Positions 46,242 to 58,283 of a DNA stretch of 64,000 nt are shown piece by piece (the first letter of the stretch is position 1; every line of letters begins with the position of its first letter). The stretch is taken from NCBI GenBank assembly GCA_910589415.1, contig OU342634.1:41780723-41844722 (forward strand), in the 5' to 3' direction. The notes under the pieces are model-generated. The model had not been told where the DNA came from. It did not search any database and saw only the letters and a list, made by a program, of their open reading frames with translations. Made by a program: the position numbers and the translations under genes. Origin of the DNA: Malachius bipustulatus. Lineage: Eukaryota > Arthropoda > Insecta > Coleoptera > Melyridae.

Positions 46242-47675
46242 TAATGGAGATGATAGTTATTTGTATAACAAACTTGGAAAATATTTCCTGAGAACATTAG
46301 TTTGATGCATTAAGTTCATGATCATGAATGTATGTATATGCGTATATGTAATGTATGTCGTGTGTTTTGGCTGCGGAAATTACATCCATCAATTTCTCGA
46401 TAGTTAATGATGCATCCATCTGCTGCAAAAAAAAAAGTTTATTCTCAAAATGCGATATTACTATCTGATGTTATCGTTATCTGATGGTTTTCTTGAAGGG
46501 TACTCGAATTTGAATACTTCATGGCTTCACTGCGATTTATGGAACCATAGCATTTTCTGTTAGAATGTAATATATGACTCTTGTAGTAAGTATATTAAGT
46601 AAAAAATCTACCTGTACGACGCACTTATTCGCCTTCCTACCTAATAATAATTGGACATATTGCTGGTTAATATTGGTTATAAAAAAGCCGCTATTTCTTT
46701 TGCAAGTTCGTTTTAATACATTTTCACTGAGAAATAAATAAGTTTACAAAACTTGTATAGTTTTACAGTTCAAACTAAAAAACCCTCAACCCTCAAAAAA
46801 CAAAAAAGAAGCTTAAAAATAAAAAAGGTGAATTTAAGATAAATTCACAAATGATCTATCCTTTATTACTCTTAAGTATAAAAAATTGATGCCGTCTATC
46901 CGAATAGAGGAAAAAATTACACGTGTTTCGTCGTTTTTCAAAATAGCAAAGAGTTCTAGACAAATAAAGTTTTTAATTTTTGAGGGGCCGTTTCTACCCA
47001 TTGGAGTTTGAATTTTGATCCTTCCTTATCAACGTGATAATAAGATTTTCAAAACTTAAATTATGTTAGAAGTTAATTTTTAAACAAATAGGTTTGAACT
47101 TTAAAAAATGAAAATTGAAATCTAGAATTTTTCATATTTTTCCGAGGACACGCTCGATAATAGTATAGGAATCCACCACCCAGCAAGCAAAATAAAAATA
47201 TTAGGTAGGTATCCATAACATCTACTTACTTATTACTAGTTGTTGTAAACCTGATATTCAAACTTAAAATTTAAGCTTCTTATTAACAACAAAAGTCGCT
47301 TTTTGTAAAATTATGCGTGAACATCTAATTATTTTGAATAAAAGTACCTACTTTAATAGTAGCATAAATGATAAGAATAATGATATAACTGTTATTACTG
47401 AGCATGCGTCGCTTAAAATAATTATTAATTAACGTACAAAATGCCGCAGAATTATTGTACCCGGGTGCAGATTTCGCGGCGTTTCCGAGTTGGGCCATAT
47501 TACCGAGCGACTCTCCGAGTTCGGGGGGGGGGGGGGGGGCTCTTTTAACCAATGGTTCAGTTGGGCCAAGGAATTTCTATGAACCGTTGCGTTGAAGCCA
47601 AATTGGTTGATTATTTTCAGAGTTAACTTCATGACTACGTTGCCAGATTTAATAGAAGTTCCGGAATTGTATATA
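46242..47675. other. Intergenic sequence downstream of gene B
   Basis: 3' untranslated sequence of gene B should start here; AATAAA-like hexamers occur near 46733. A 17-base G run lies at 47523-47539; open frames crossing it are artefacts of the homopolymer. Confidence 0.4.
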
Positions 47676-48095
47676 CAGGGTGTACCAGCTCGATTTAGAC
47701 AACGGTAAGAGCCGTGTAGGTCTCGTCAAGACGAAACGTTTTTTTATTTGAAGCTTTTGGATTTGGACTTTCGTTGCGGAAATATGGCCGACTTCCGGTT
47801 TTTAGTTTTTTGGCTCCAGTTTCGGCATTTTTAGGTTCTCGCCCGAACTGAAACTAGTTTTGGAAACTCCTTAGCTTCAGTTACAACTTTCATATTGAAG
47901 TCAAGGTTCGATCTCTGTATTCTCTGTTGGATTCAAAATCTTAATTTTTCAATTTGATTCAATTTGAATTGATTCAAATTGAAGTCGGCCATATTTCCGC
48001 AACGAAGGTCCAAGTCCAATCAAATAAAAAAACGTTTCGTCTTGACGAGACCTACACGGCCCTTACCGTTGTCTAAATCGAGCTGGTACATCCTG
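47676..48095. mobile_element. CAGGGTG-family foldback element
   Basis: Starts CAGGGTGTACCAGCTCG, ends CGAGCTGGTACATCCTG, on TA. Arms of about 150 bp, including ACGAAACGTTTTTTTAT and its inverse. 420 bp, no coding potential. Confidence 0.85.
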
Positions 48096-48311
48096 TATAC
48101 ATAAATATAATTATAAATAAATATAATTAATATTCAATGTATTATTTTGTAAACTTTAGAAAATACAATACCTAAGTTCTTAGTGTATTTCTTTTCTTTT
48201 TACACTAAACAGCAGAAACATGAAACATCAATAGAAAAGTACCTATACGTCCATGCTATATTGAAATAAACGATAACAAGTAATCAATCCTACGGATACT
48301 GATATTATATA

Positions 48312-50060
48312 CAGGGTGTCCCGTATCGTTATGTTCAAATTTTGTGAGCATATAGTAGGCTTATTTCTAAGCCTAAAAAACCTAAAAGTGGCAGGTTTAT
48401 CTGCATTCGTTACGAAGTTACAGGCCTAAGAAAATAATGTCTAGTAAATACCAGATTGAACTTTGAAACCCACATAAAGCTTATTTTATTGACCAAATCT
48501 TTAGTTTATCATGTGTTAAAAATGTCCTATATTCCTTGCTGAATACAAGCTTGTGCTCGGAGGCCTATTGCAAAAGTAACAGTTTTCTCGTCTTTTTTCG
48601 CGTACCTATCTCTTGACCAGCTTGCTGAATACGATCAAATAATAATTTCTCTCTGGTATTTAGTTACAAACACCAATTCCGAAATATGCTGGTGCCGCAT
48701 CTATTTGAATCCTAATGCCATTTCGTTAATAGCAGGGGAACCTCCACTAATGTTTATTTCGGTGACGTTTACTCATGTGTGGCAATTTGTGTGGCTTACA
48801 AAGTTGAATCTTGTTATTTACTATAGTCATAATTTTCTTAGGCCTGTAACTTCGTAACGAATAAAGCGGATGATACTAGCTCGACCAAAATACCCCGCTG
48901 TGCGTTAATCCCATGGGTGAGCTCGACCAAGCACCTACTTACCTGAGAATTCTTAGACCAGTTGCATTGTTGCCAGACTGAACAAAATATCTTTAGCAGT
49001 GTTTTTGTTTTATAGACTGGTTCATCCCTACAACACTTCTATAGGTTATGTTTATAATATTTGTTTTACAAAAAAAAAAAATTAAAGAAGAAGAAAATAA
49101 AATTTTCCCGTATAGTGCGAACTTTTTGGCGCCCTGTATAAACATACTTTGCACTATATATATTATCGCGAGTATTGTCGGTATATACAGGATATTTCAC
49201 TTTAATTTAGAAAATGCGATAATAAAGTTCAAATCAAAAAGAATAAATAAATATTACCTTCACTAATAAGAGAAAATTATCATTTATGAAAAGCAAAAGC
49301 TGTTTATTCTTATTCCCAATAAAGTAACGAAACTTACCAGTAACAACCATCGTGAGAAGTCTGTAGGCAGGTAAAGTCCTTCCAAAAATTTAGGTAGGTA
49401 TCTTTTGTTACCTGCAGCCTGCAATTATACAATTGCAGTGTAAATACTCATAATGGAAATGTTATTTATGACACCCGAATAACTGTTCCTTAAAACTTTA
49501 CTGTTTACGATGTAAGACCCCTGCGGTTATTTTTTTCTCATGCATAATTTATTAAACCTGAGGAAATATCTATCTAATTATTTTTTAAGATTATGAAGAA
49601 AAACTCAAAACAATGTTACTCTTTTTCTGTTCAATGAGACAGACATAAATAATCCGACCATGCCAGTGATGAAAATCAAAGTAAAAATTCTGAAATGTAA
49701 AAGTAAATAAGAATTATTGCATATACTTTGAATTTGAAGTAACAAATTTATATTTAAGTACCTGTGTGTTATTTTATATTTGTGACTGACACAAATATTC
49801 AGACCTTCTTATTAAAGGTCAGTTTGGCAACTATGGAAGGTAAGCAGTTCATAATTTCAAGAAATTCTCCAATTTCGTGTTTTATGACCGGAACGAATGT
49901 TAATCCTTGAGTTCGACGTTAAGGGATTAAAATTGAGTATCTTGGTCGAGCTAGCATACGCCCGAACAAAGATAGACCTGTCACTTTTGGGTTTTTTTGG
50001 GCTCAAAATTAAGCCTACTATATGCTCAAGAATTTTGAACATAACGATACGGGACACCTG
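48312..50060. mobile_element. CAGGGTG-family foldback element carrying a nested insertion
   Basis: Left CAGGGTGTCCCGTATCGTTATG, right CATAACGATACGGGACACCTG, on TA. The left half folds on itself (GTTACAGGCCTAAGAAAAT at 48418 and ATTTTCTTAGGCCTGTAAC at 48832). The right arm resumes at about 49967 (GAACAAAGATAGACCTGTCAC). The gap between is the nested element. Confidence 0.75.
48862..49966. mobile_element. Nested element with GCTAGCTCGACCAA ends
   Basis: Left end near GATACTAGCTCGACCAA, right end near TTGGTCGAGCTAGCATAC, inside the foldback 48312-50060. A further AGCTCGACCAAG copy lies at 48919. The boundaries are estimated by aligning the interrupted arm with its partner. Minus- and plus-strand open frames here have no recognisable domain. 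Confidence 0.5.
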
Positions 50061-50527
50061 TATAGATTTCCAATTGGCTAAGTTGTCTTTGAGAAAATTA
50101 AGGAAAACTGTTACCTTTGGAGTAAATTTTCTAGATGTTTTCAATTTCATGTTGCAATAATTAGTTGAAGCAAGTATTTTACTTCACCGGAAGGATGGTA
50201 TTATTTTTTTTTTCTGGCAATTCACTGAGAAATAACAGAAAGTTGTATTAGAACTTCATTGATAAACAATTAAGTATTATTGTTTTAGTCAAAAATGCTC
50301 CTATTCAACAATCCCTTGAAGGTTAAGTATTGTTGAAATTTACAAGATTTCATTCCTGTAAATGTCATAAAAGTTATTTGAATATCCACTCTTTGGTTTC
50401 GAACAAGTAGCAGTTACTCAAAATAAATCTGGCAACACTGCTATATAAATGGGAAAGGCCTCGCAGAAGTCGCAGATATTTCTTGCAAGACCAAATATGT
50501 TTAATTATCTGGGATAATACCTTTATA

Positions 50528-51610
50528 CAGGGTGTATCTAAATAACACCGAAAAAAATTAAGGGGTGATTCTGTGATGAAAATTAAGGGGGGTATTTGGT
50601 ATAGAATTTTTCGAAAAAACTCTCCCCGAAAAAGTTACACCCCTCCGAAGAATTAAGAAAAAATGGTTTTTATTTTTTATTTTCCCTGTATATTAAGCTA
50701 AAGACACGAAAATTGGTAAATATTAATTGTCAATGAAACTACATATTTTGAATTTTTTTCAACCCTGATGTATGCTTAGAAGGGATTGAAATAGTCAACC
50801 CCTAAGATATTTTACCATACAAAATTTTTTTTTTAGATTAAAAATTTTCTCTAAAATATCACGACTGAATAGCTCAATGAATCTACAAACTTTTTAATCT
50901 TCACAAGTTGTTTCGAAAACTTAAGCATTTACGAGAAAAAAAATAAATGAAATGCATTTTCACAAAGATGAGCTAACGCGAGGATATTTTGCCTTAAGGT
51001 CTAGTGGTCTGTGCTTTGCAGTGACATTCATAAAAACAATAATACTGATAGCATTATTATTGTATTGTTGACCTTCGACAGTTTCTTTTTTCATTCTTTG
51101 TTTACTATTGTTTTAGTTGTAAGAATTTTTGCCTAATTTTTTGGTTGGCTATTGTTCAATAAAACACTATTTATAACATGAGCTTGCAATACATTTATTT
51201 TTTTCTCTTAAGTGCGCAAGTTTCAGAAAAAACTTATGGAGATAAAAAAGTTTGTAGATTAATTGAGCTATTCAGCCGTGTTTTTTTTAAAGAAAAATTT
51301 TTATCTAAAAAAAATTGTAAGGTAAAATATCTTAGGGGTTGACTATTTCAATCCCTTCTAAGCATACTTCAGGGTTGAAAAAAATTCAAAACATGTAGTT
51401 TCATTGACAATTAATATTTACCAATTTTCGTGTCTTTAGCTTAATATACAGGGAAAATTAAAAATAAAAACAATTTTTTTTTTAATTCTTCGGAGGGGTG
51501 TAACTTTTTCGGGGAGAGTTTTTTCAAAAAATTCTATACCAAATACCCCCCTTAATTTTCATCACAGAATCACCCCTTAATTTTTTTCGGTGTTATTTAG
51601 ATACACCCTG
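50528..51610. mobile_element. CAGGGTG-family foldback element, 1.08 kb
   Basis: Starts CAGGGTGTATCTAAATAAC, ends GTTATTTAGATACACCCTG, on TA. Arms of roughly 400-480 bp match inverted (GGAGGGGTGTAACTTTTTCG and inverse). No transposase in the central part. Confidence 0.88.
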
Positions 51611-51814
51611 TATAACGTTTTTCGCCCAACTGAGCTGTGGCATTATCAACAAACAAAATTCTGGGCCCAACTTAGGATCACCCAGATTTGAGCACCCTTT
51701 GCTATAAGTACCTAAAGTTTTATTGATCATTTTGAATTTTTCATCTAATATAAGTACCTACTTAAATAGTTACCAGAATGTTGGGCAGTGCCCAACAAAT
51801 TGATAATGATAATA

Positions 51815-52233
51815 CAAGGTGTCCAGGTATTAGTGTAAGAGCTACACGTGGCGACCTTCCTTGGACTATTTTGAGTAAAAAATCTTAATACAATAATGCT
51901 CTAAACGTCTTCACGGTGCCACATGAGGTCATCAAAGTTAGAAATTCTGGGGAAAAAAAAAATTAGGAAATGTTAAAAAAGTTAATAATTGCAACTGTTA
52001 CGAAAATTAAATGAAATAAGACTTTGCAAAAGTCTTTGAAAATGTTAACCGTAACTGCAAAAGGAAATAGAAGTTCAATAATATGCATATTTGTGACCCA
52101 GAATTTCTAACTTTGATGACCTCCTGTGGCACCGTGAAGACGTTTAGAGCATTATTGTATTAAGACTTTTTACTCAAAATAGTCCAAGGAAGGTTGCCAC
52201 GTGTAGCTCTTACACTCATACCTGGACACCCTG
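51815..52233. mobile_element. CAAGGTG/CACCCTG foldback element
   Basis: Left CAAGGTGTCCAGGTAT, right ATACCTGGACACCCTG, on TA. Arms of about 140 bp (TCACGGTGCCACATGAGG against CCTCCTGTGGCACCGTGA). Confidence 0.85.
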
Positions 52234-53170
52234 TATAATAATAATAATTATTGTATTATAGTTTTTATATAGGGAAATACCTTACCTGGCAATGATCTCA
52301 GATCAGGTGTTGGTCAGATCAGTTCAGTAAACGATATCGGCCCTCCACTCACTATAGTCACTATTGGTTGAATCCTTGGAAATATTCATAGTGGCCAATA
52401 AAACAGCAACGGGTGCTGAAATGTAGAACCAACCATTTTAAGAAAAGGGAAAATCATAAAATATATCTGTTACTTGTTACTTTCTTACTCGTTGGGTTGA
52501 CTTGAGAGGAGAAACCATAAGAATCTGAAGCCGAGTTCAATTGTTGAAATTATTTATTAGGGGTAAAAAACCGGTACTTAGACCTAAACAAGTAGCTCCC
52601 AACAATGTGCCCCCTGAAATGCAGGTGCGGTTCTAAAACTGTTTCTACTTCGAAAGTCAAAATAAAACCAAAGCTTTGTATCATTTTATATTTTTAATTG
52701 TTGTAATATCATCTGAATATTAACTATGTTTGGAAATTAATAAATAAAATCAATGGAATATAAATTAAAATTTGTTGATATAAAGCAGTAAAATAAACTA
52801 TACCTATATTATCATGAATGAATTTCTCGTGTTTTTTTGCATATTAATAATCGGCTACCATAATTAGATAGGTATTTTAAAGGAGTGGGATATTCTCTAC
52901 AGTCTATTATACTCTATAGGATACGAAACATTTTCTAATGGCACACTAAAAAAATGTGAACCTCGATTCATCTCGTTCACCCTCCTTAATTTTTTTTTTA
53001 GGTCCTTATTTGTATCTAATTAGTAGCAGTTAGCAGTTAAAGTTAATCTGTATACTTAAACTACGTATTAAAAAAATAATAATTCAATGAAATCTAAGTA
53101 GGTACCTAATGTAAGACTAGGTATATCTACTCGTGTATATCTGAAACCATAATTTATTTGGAAATACGAA
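52234..53170. other. AT-rich intergenic sequence, nothing recognised
   Basis: No supported gene or complete element. Confidence 0.35.
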
Positions 53171-53172
53171 TT

Positions 53173-53193
53173 TTTATTATTTATTATTTTATT
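53173..53193 (-). terminator. Polyadenylation signals of the Cys/Pro-rich gene
   Basis: Three AATAAA hexamers on the minus strand within 21 bases, about 120 bases after the stop codon. Confidence 0.45.
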
Positions 53194-53310
53194 CCATAAT
53201 AATAATTGTATTATTTATAGCATTATAATATTTACAGTGAAAACCATTTCATTATAAATAATAATGTGAGTCCTTTAATGAATATATTTCTGACGTTATG
53301 TTATCACGAA

Positions 53311-53529
53311 TCATTGCGGGCAAGGACATGGACATGGACAAGGGCAAGGAGGACAGCATGGATGGAACACGCAGATACACGGCTCCGGGCAAGCTGGAAC
53401 ACAAACTGGCTGGCATGGACATGGATTTGGACAACACGGGCAAACTGATACTGGTACACAACCGCAGACTGGAGCACATGGGGGACAGTACATTTGGGGG
53501 GGACAGCACTGGGGCTTGCAGCAATCCAT
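53311..53529 (-). CDS. Small Cys/Pro-rich protein, 72 aa, single exon
   Basis: ATG at 53529 to TGA at 53311. One third of the residues are Cys (24 of 72) and most others are Pro, arranged as CC, CPC and PCPCPC runs. It starts MDCCKPQCC and ends CPCPCPCPQ. No signal peptide or transmembrane segment is visible. Such composition occurs in insect sperm-tail (Mst84D/87F-like), cuticular and metal-binding proteins, but the repeats here are CP rather than the CGP of the sperm proteins, so no function is assigned. Support for a real gene: a clean start-to-stop frame of strongly non-random composition in AT-rich DNA, and three overlapping AATAAA signals on the same strand at 53173-53193, about 120 bases after the stop. 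The antisense frames are shadows. Codon third positions are mixed. Confidence 0.6.
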   Translation of the reverse strand: MDCCKPQCCPPQMYCPPCAPVCGCVPVSVCPCCPNPCPCQPVCVPACPEPCICVFHPCCPPCPCPCPCPCPQ

Positions 53530-54825
53530 TTTTATTTAGTTAGGTATACCTACAAATACTGAAAATTTTGAAAATAATTCAAAGTCGTTTTTAGAGAAGC
53601 TTTCAGACAGAAATTATTGATCTGTTTCCAGGGTAATGTAAGTTGATTTTGTTACAAAAAATTAGACGTCATAATGAAATAATCAGGGAGGTGCGGTGAC
53701 AAAATCTTTGAAGGATTATAGGTATTTCAAAACGATTAGACAAGTCAGAAGAACTATAGCCAGTAACTCAGAATGGGTTCATTTGATCTCTCCTACCAAT
53801 CTGTTTTCAAGCAGGCGGGTGCTGAAACGAAACCGAAAACGCGGGATGAAATAAATTTTTTACCTTCCCTGGTCACTCCTCTAGAATGGCCACAAACTAC
53901 CGTCAAAGTTCCCAGCGCACCGCTTTTTCCACTCTCGTTTTTATCTCAAACAGCACTGTCCCTTGATTCCATCCCTGTCTTGTAGGGGGTAGAAAATTGA
54001 TTTTTTGAGCTGAGAAAATATTTATATTTTTCATGTCAGAAAGTGATAAGAAAGGGGATCGACAATATAGGTGATAACACTGGTAAACAAGCCGCGGGGG
54101 TGGTTACACACAACTCCTCAAAACGTGGAAAATTGATCTTTCGTTGCGAGAAAATAATATTTTATGTCTCGAGAAGTTGGTGTTATTTAAAATGTCGCAA
54201 CTCAAGAGATTGGCACAACCCCTTGGGGGTGAAATTTGTATTTATGTATTCTTATTATGTTTCATTACAGTCTTTCGACATCCCCTTCCCTTCCACATAA
54301 ATATACGTTTCCGGTGAATTCTAACACGAATAAATTACTGGAATAAAATCTTCAAACTGTATGAAGCTATCTTCTAAATTAAAATCGTCTGCATGATTCT
54401 CATCCAGGTTGCACACCGAGCTCATGTATAAAGCAATTGTGACAATCCTCGCCTTTGCATTTTTTACAGAAAAATTGAAGGATTGTGTTCTCCTTTATAA
54501 AAAATCACCTACTCCAGGCATGGAAAAATATTTGCATATAATTTTTTTTTATCCCCTACAATAATTATGGAATTTCCCTCGAGCGAACTTAACATATTGT
54601 ACTAGGAGGAGTGACAAAATAATATAAGCCACAAAACCGGAGTGTACGGGGAAAGTTACCTAAGGGTGGTTTTTGCCCAAATTTCGAGGTGTTGCCAGAT
54701 GTTGCCAAAATAGATTTTTGCCCATCAGGATCCGGTTTCAGCTTCCTCGAAAACGGTAAGAGACTAAAAACTTATTCCGAGTTTTTCGGCAAAATCCGGC
54801 TCCTGACATCGATTACTATAATATA
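53530..54825. other. Intergenic sequence upstream of the Cys/Pro-rich gene
   Basis: Open frames at 53773-53985 and 54043-54300 have no recognisable domain or supporting signals. Near 54660-54790 is GC-richer DNA with TCCTCGAAAACGG, resembling the motif repeated in the island at 37.2-37.7 kb. Confidence 0.35.
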
Positions 54826-56985
54826 CAGGGTGATTCATGAGTGACCTTACATAGACCAATGGTGATAAGCGGACTTCAAGGCGGGTGGAAAACCACAAAA
54901 GAAATTTTTTTTGTGTGATTGGTTAAGAAGTTACAGGGTGTTTTATGTCTCAGGTACAAAACTTTGATAGGCGATATTTCTGAAACGGCTGGAGATATTT
55001 TGTAGAAATTTACTAGGAATGGTGCATACCGAAAACTCATCAAAACCGCATTCTGAGTTAATTAAAAATCCAGGACCGGACTTGAAAATTTTTGCCCCCA
55101 TGGTCTTTGTTGAAAAAGTTTATTTTCTGACCGTGCTACTGAAAAACTGTCATCGAATTTGAAAAGATAAGAAAAAACTCTATAGAAATCATTCCTCAAT
55201 TTGAACGGCACACCCAAACCGTCTCGAAAAAAAAATGTCAAAGTAAAACTTCTCAGTAAATTATCGTTTTCGAGCAGACATATTTTACTTAATGTTCGTC
55301 TGAATTCCTTCAAATTTATTTTTTGACTTGTTTCTGTGGGAAAAATGTCAGTATAAATTAAATGTTATCAATATTAATGTTATAAACGGTTCTCAAAATG
55401 TCCTTTACCAACTTCAATACATTTCCTGCAGCGTTTCCATAAATTTTGGTTTGCTTTTTGAATTATTTGCCTGTTGTTTCTAATTTCATCAGCAACTACC
55501 AGTATTCGCGTCCTGAGCTCCTCTCTGGTACTTACTTCCGTTTTTTAGACTTCCTGCTTCATATGGCTCCATGGGTAATAGTCTAAAACAGTAAGGTTGG
55601 GGGATCTAGGTGGTCAGGAATGAGAGCCGCCGCGCCCGAACCAACGATTGGGGTACTCATTGTGGAGATGCTCTCTGACTTGTCGAGAAAAATGCGGTGG
55701 TGCCCCATCTTGCTGGAAGGACAGAGCACGCCTGTTCACGTTCGCCTTTGCAAGCAAGCCGGGCAAAATGACTTGTAGGAAAAGTAAATAAATTTCCCCC
55801 GTGAGCCGCCCAGCAAAAAATGGGGTCATCATTTGCAATGCCACACTGCACATTTATAGAAAATCTGTTGCGAGTTCTTCTGAACAACAGAGCGCGAATT
55901 TTCATATGCTCATAGGTGGGAGTTTTTTTTATTCGTTACACCATCCCGCATGAACTGAGCTTCGATCAGTACACAAAATTCTACGCAGTCCATTCAATGG
56001 AACTTCATTGAATGGTTGAAGCCTCTGTACGCTTTGTACGTGACAGGGATGGCATCCGCTCTTCTTTTTTTCAAAGTTCGCCATACTCTAGATTGAGAAA
56101 TGCTCAGTGCTTGCCCAATTCTTCGCGTACTTGTACTTGGATTTACTGCCACCATCTCCACGATATTTGGTGGCTCAGATTTTCCAATTGAGGTTCAGCA
56201 TTCCTTTGAACTCAGGGAAATATACCGTGGTTTCGAGAAAATTGGAAAACAGACGCGAAACGTTACATGGGCCGGTGTTCTTCGATTGTGATCTTCTATG
56301 GTATTCTATCGCAGCTGCTCTTGAATTTCCATTGCAGAAACCATACACAAACATAATGTCTGGTATTCGTTATTAGTGAAATGATTTGTGATTATTAGTG
56401 AAATCTGAAAATTTTGTAGTTGACACCTGATTTCCCAGTAATAAAGCTTGGCCTTCTGTCCAACATTTTCCCCACAGAAACAAGTCAAAAAATAAATTTG
56501 AAGGAATTCAGACGAACATTAAGTAAAATATGTCTGCTCGAAAACGATAATTTACTGAGAAGTTTTACTTTGACATTTTTTTTTCGAGACGGTTTGGGTG
56601 TGCCGTTCAAATTGAGGAATGATTTCTATAGAGTTTTTTCTTATCTTTTCAAATTCGATGACAGTTTTTCAGTAGCACGGTCAGAAAATAAACTTTTTCA
56701 ACAAAGACCATGGGGGCAAAAATTTTCAAGTCCGGTCCTGGATTTTTAATTAACTCAGAATGCGGTTTTGATGAGTTTCCGGAATGCACCATTCCTAGTA
56801 AATTTCTACAAAATATCTCCAGCCGTTTCAGAAATATCGCCTATCAAAGTTTTGTACCTGAGACATAAAACACCCTGTAACTTCTTAACCAATCACACAA
56901 AAAAAATTTCTTTTGTGGTTTTCCACCCGCCTTGAAGTCCGCTTATCACCATTGGTCTATGTAAGGTCACTCATGAATCACCCTG
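54826..56985. mobile_element. Mariner-derived element with about 520-bp inverted repeats
   Basis: Starts CAGGGTGATTCATGAGTG, ends CACTCATGAATCACCCTG, on TA. The arms 54826-55350 and 56462-56985 are inverted copies, including identical open frames read on opposite strands. The 1.1 kb centre holds a dead transposase on the minus strand. This is the largest CAGGGTG-type element here and the only one with a central transposase spanning from the helix-turn-helix to the last catalytic motif. Confidence 0.88.
55560..56150 (-). pseudogene. Dead mariner transposase (DD41D spacing) inside 54826-56985
   Basis: Minus-strand order: helix-turn-helix region with NPSTSTRRIGQALSISQSRV (about 56145-56085), a damaged middle with several stops and frame changes, then IANDDPIFCWAAHGG-like sequence, FQQDGAPPHF around 55700, and PPRSPNLTVLDYYPWSHMK near 55600. 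A stop replaces an expected Trp before PPRSP. Forty-one residues separate the QQD Asp from the final LD Asp, as in DD41D mariners. Cannot be functional. Confidence 0.75.
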
Positions 56986-58283
56986 TATATGTAGTAAAAA
57001 TGCAAAGAAAGGGCTAATAATTATGTATTCTGCTTTATAATGTATGCTCGGTCAGTAGAACATCAAGGTCTCAAAATACCATCAGCATTATCGGAGATAA
57101 TAAACAAAGGGATCAATATTTAATGGAAAATTCATGTCCCAGAAAATACAGAAATATACAAAAACAAAATGTTCTACTTAATAGTTATAGTAGCGTTTGC
57201 ATTGTTTTTCTTTGGTAAAACAAAGATTTCGAGTGGGGCTGAATTCTTGTGAAAGCTCCATAATTATATTTTGAATAATGTTCATTTTGGTTTTTGTAAA
57301 AAAAAATTTTTCATTGGAACAAATTTTCTGATTGCGCCATTACAAGTAAAATAAACGAGCTTTGAAGCAGGAGAATCACTGTACGAGCACTTCAAGTGTG
57401 ATATTTGATTAACATATCAAATACTTTATTTTATAATATCAGACTTGAAATATACGATTGATCTGATAAAGATTTTTCTACCTTCCATCTCGTGAAATAT
57501 AGCTAGTCTAGAGCTAAGACCAAGATTAGATTAATGTTTCTATACAATCTTCCTGCATTCTAAAACTGACGACTTCCGGTGATCGGTAAAGTGAAATAAC
57601 TATTGAGAAAATGAATCCCAGGTAAGTTCATTTTAAGTAATAGAGGGTTTTATTATTTTAAAAATAATTCATTAGCGTGATCACACAGAAAACTGCAGGA
57701 ATCTCATCAATCGCGTATTTAATTAATTGCAACCATTATAAAAAAGATGTTCCCCAGTGCGGATCAGAAATTTTAATTTTGAGATAGCTAGACTTTAAAA
57801 TATTGTGTAGGTAATATATGAGCAGTTTTCAACAAAAAATTGAAAAGTATATTGGTTTATATTTCTATTATTCAAAATTTAAAGGTAAAGGGTCCACATA
57901 AAATCACAACATTTGAAGCGTAATAACAAATTCCTGAACAAGATATCATATAATCTTATCTAAAATTTCCAATAGACATTGTGGTTCTAGCATAATCAGT
58001 TCCTTATGAAAATTTCAAGAAAAAACACTATGTTGTAATAATAAAATTCAATTAAGTGAATTACTAAGTGAAAAGAAGAAGTTAGCTTGAGTTAAGGTTA
58101 GTTTGAATGAGACCTGAAACCCAAACTAACTTTTTTTTACCTACTTATGTAGGTACTTTGGCTCGAATATTTCTCCACTTTGTTGTCATAATAAATAAAT
58201 AAGTTTTAACTGTTTTTACTAACTTCTACTAGATACGCAATTATATTATAGTAATACCACTCGTGATTGAATTTATCGTTATA
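56986..58283. other. AT-rich intergenic sequence, nothing recognised
   Basis: No supported gene, RNA or complete repeat. Confidence 0.35.

Noticed and set aside
47325..47632. Proline-run proteins on the minus strand
   Set aside because: The runs are translations of a 17-base G homopolymer, and the frames differ only by slippage across it.
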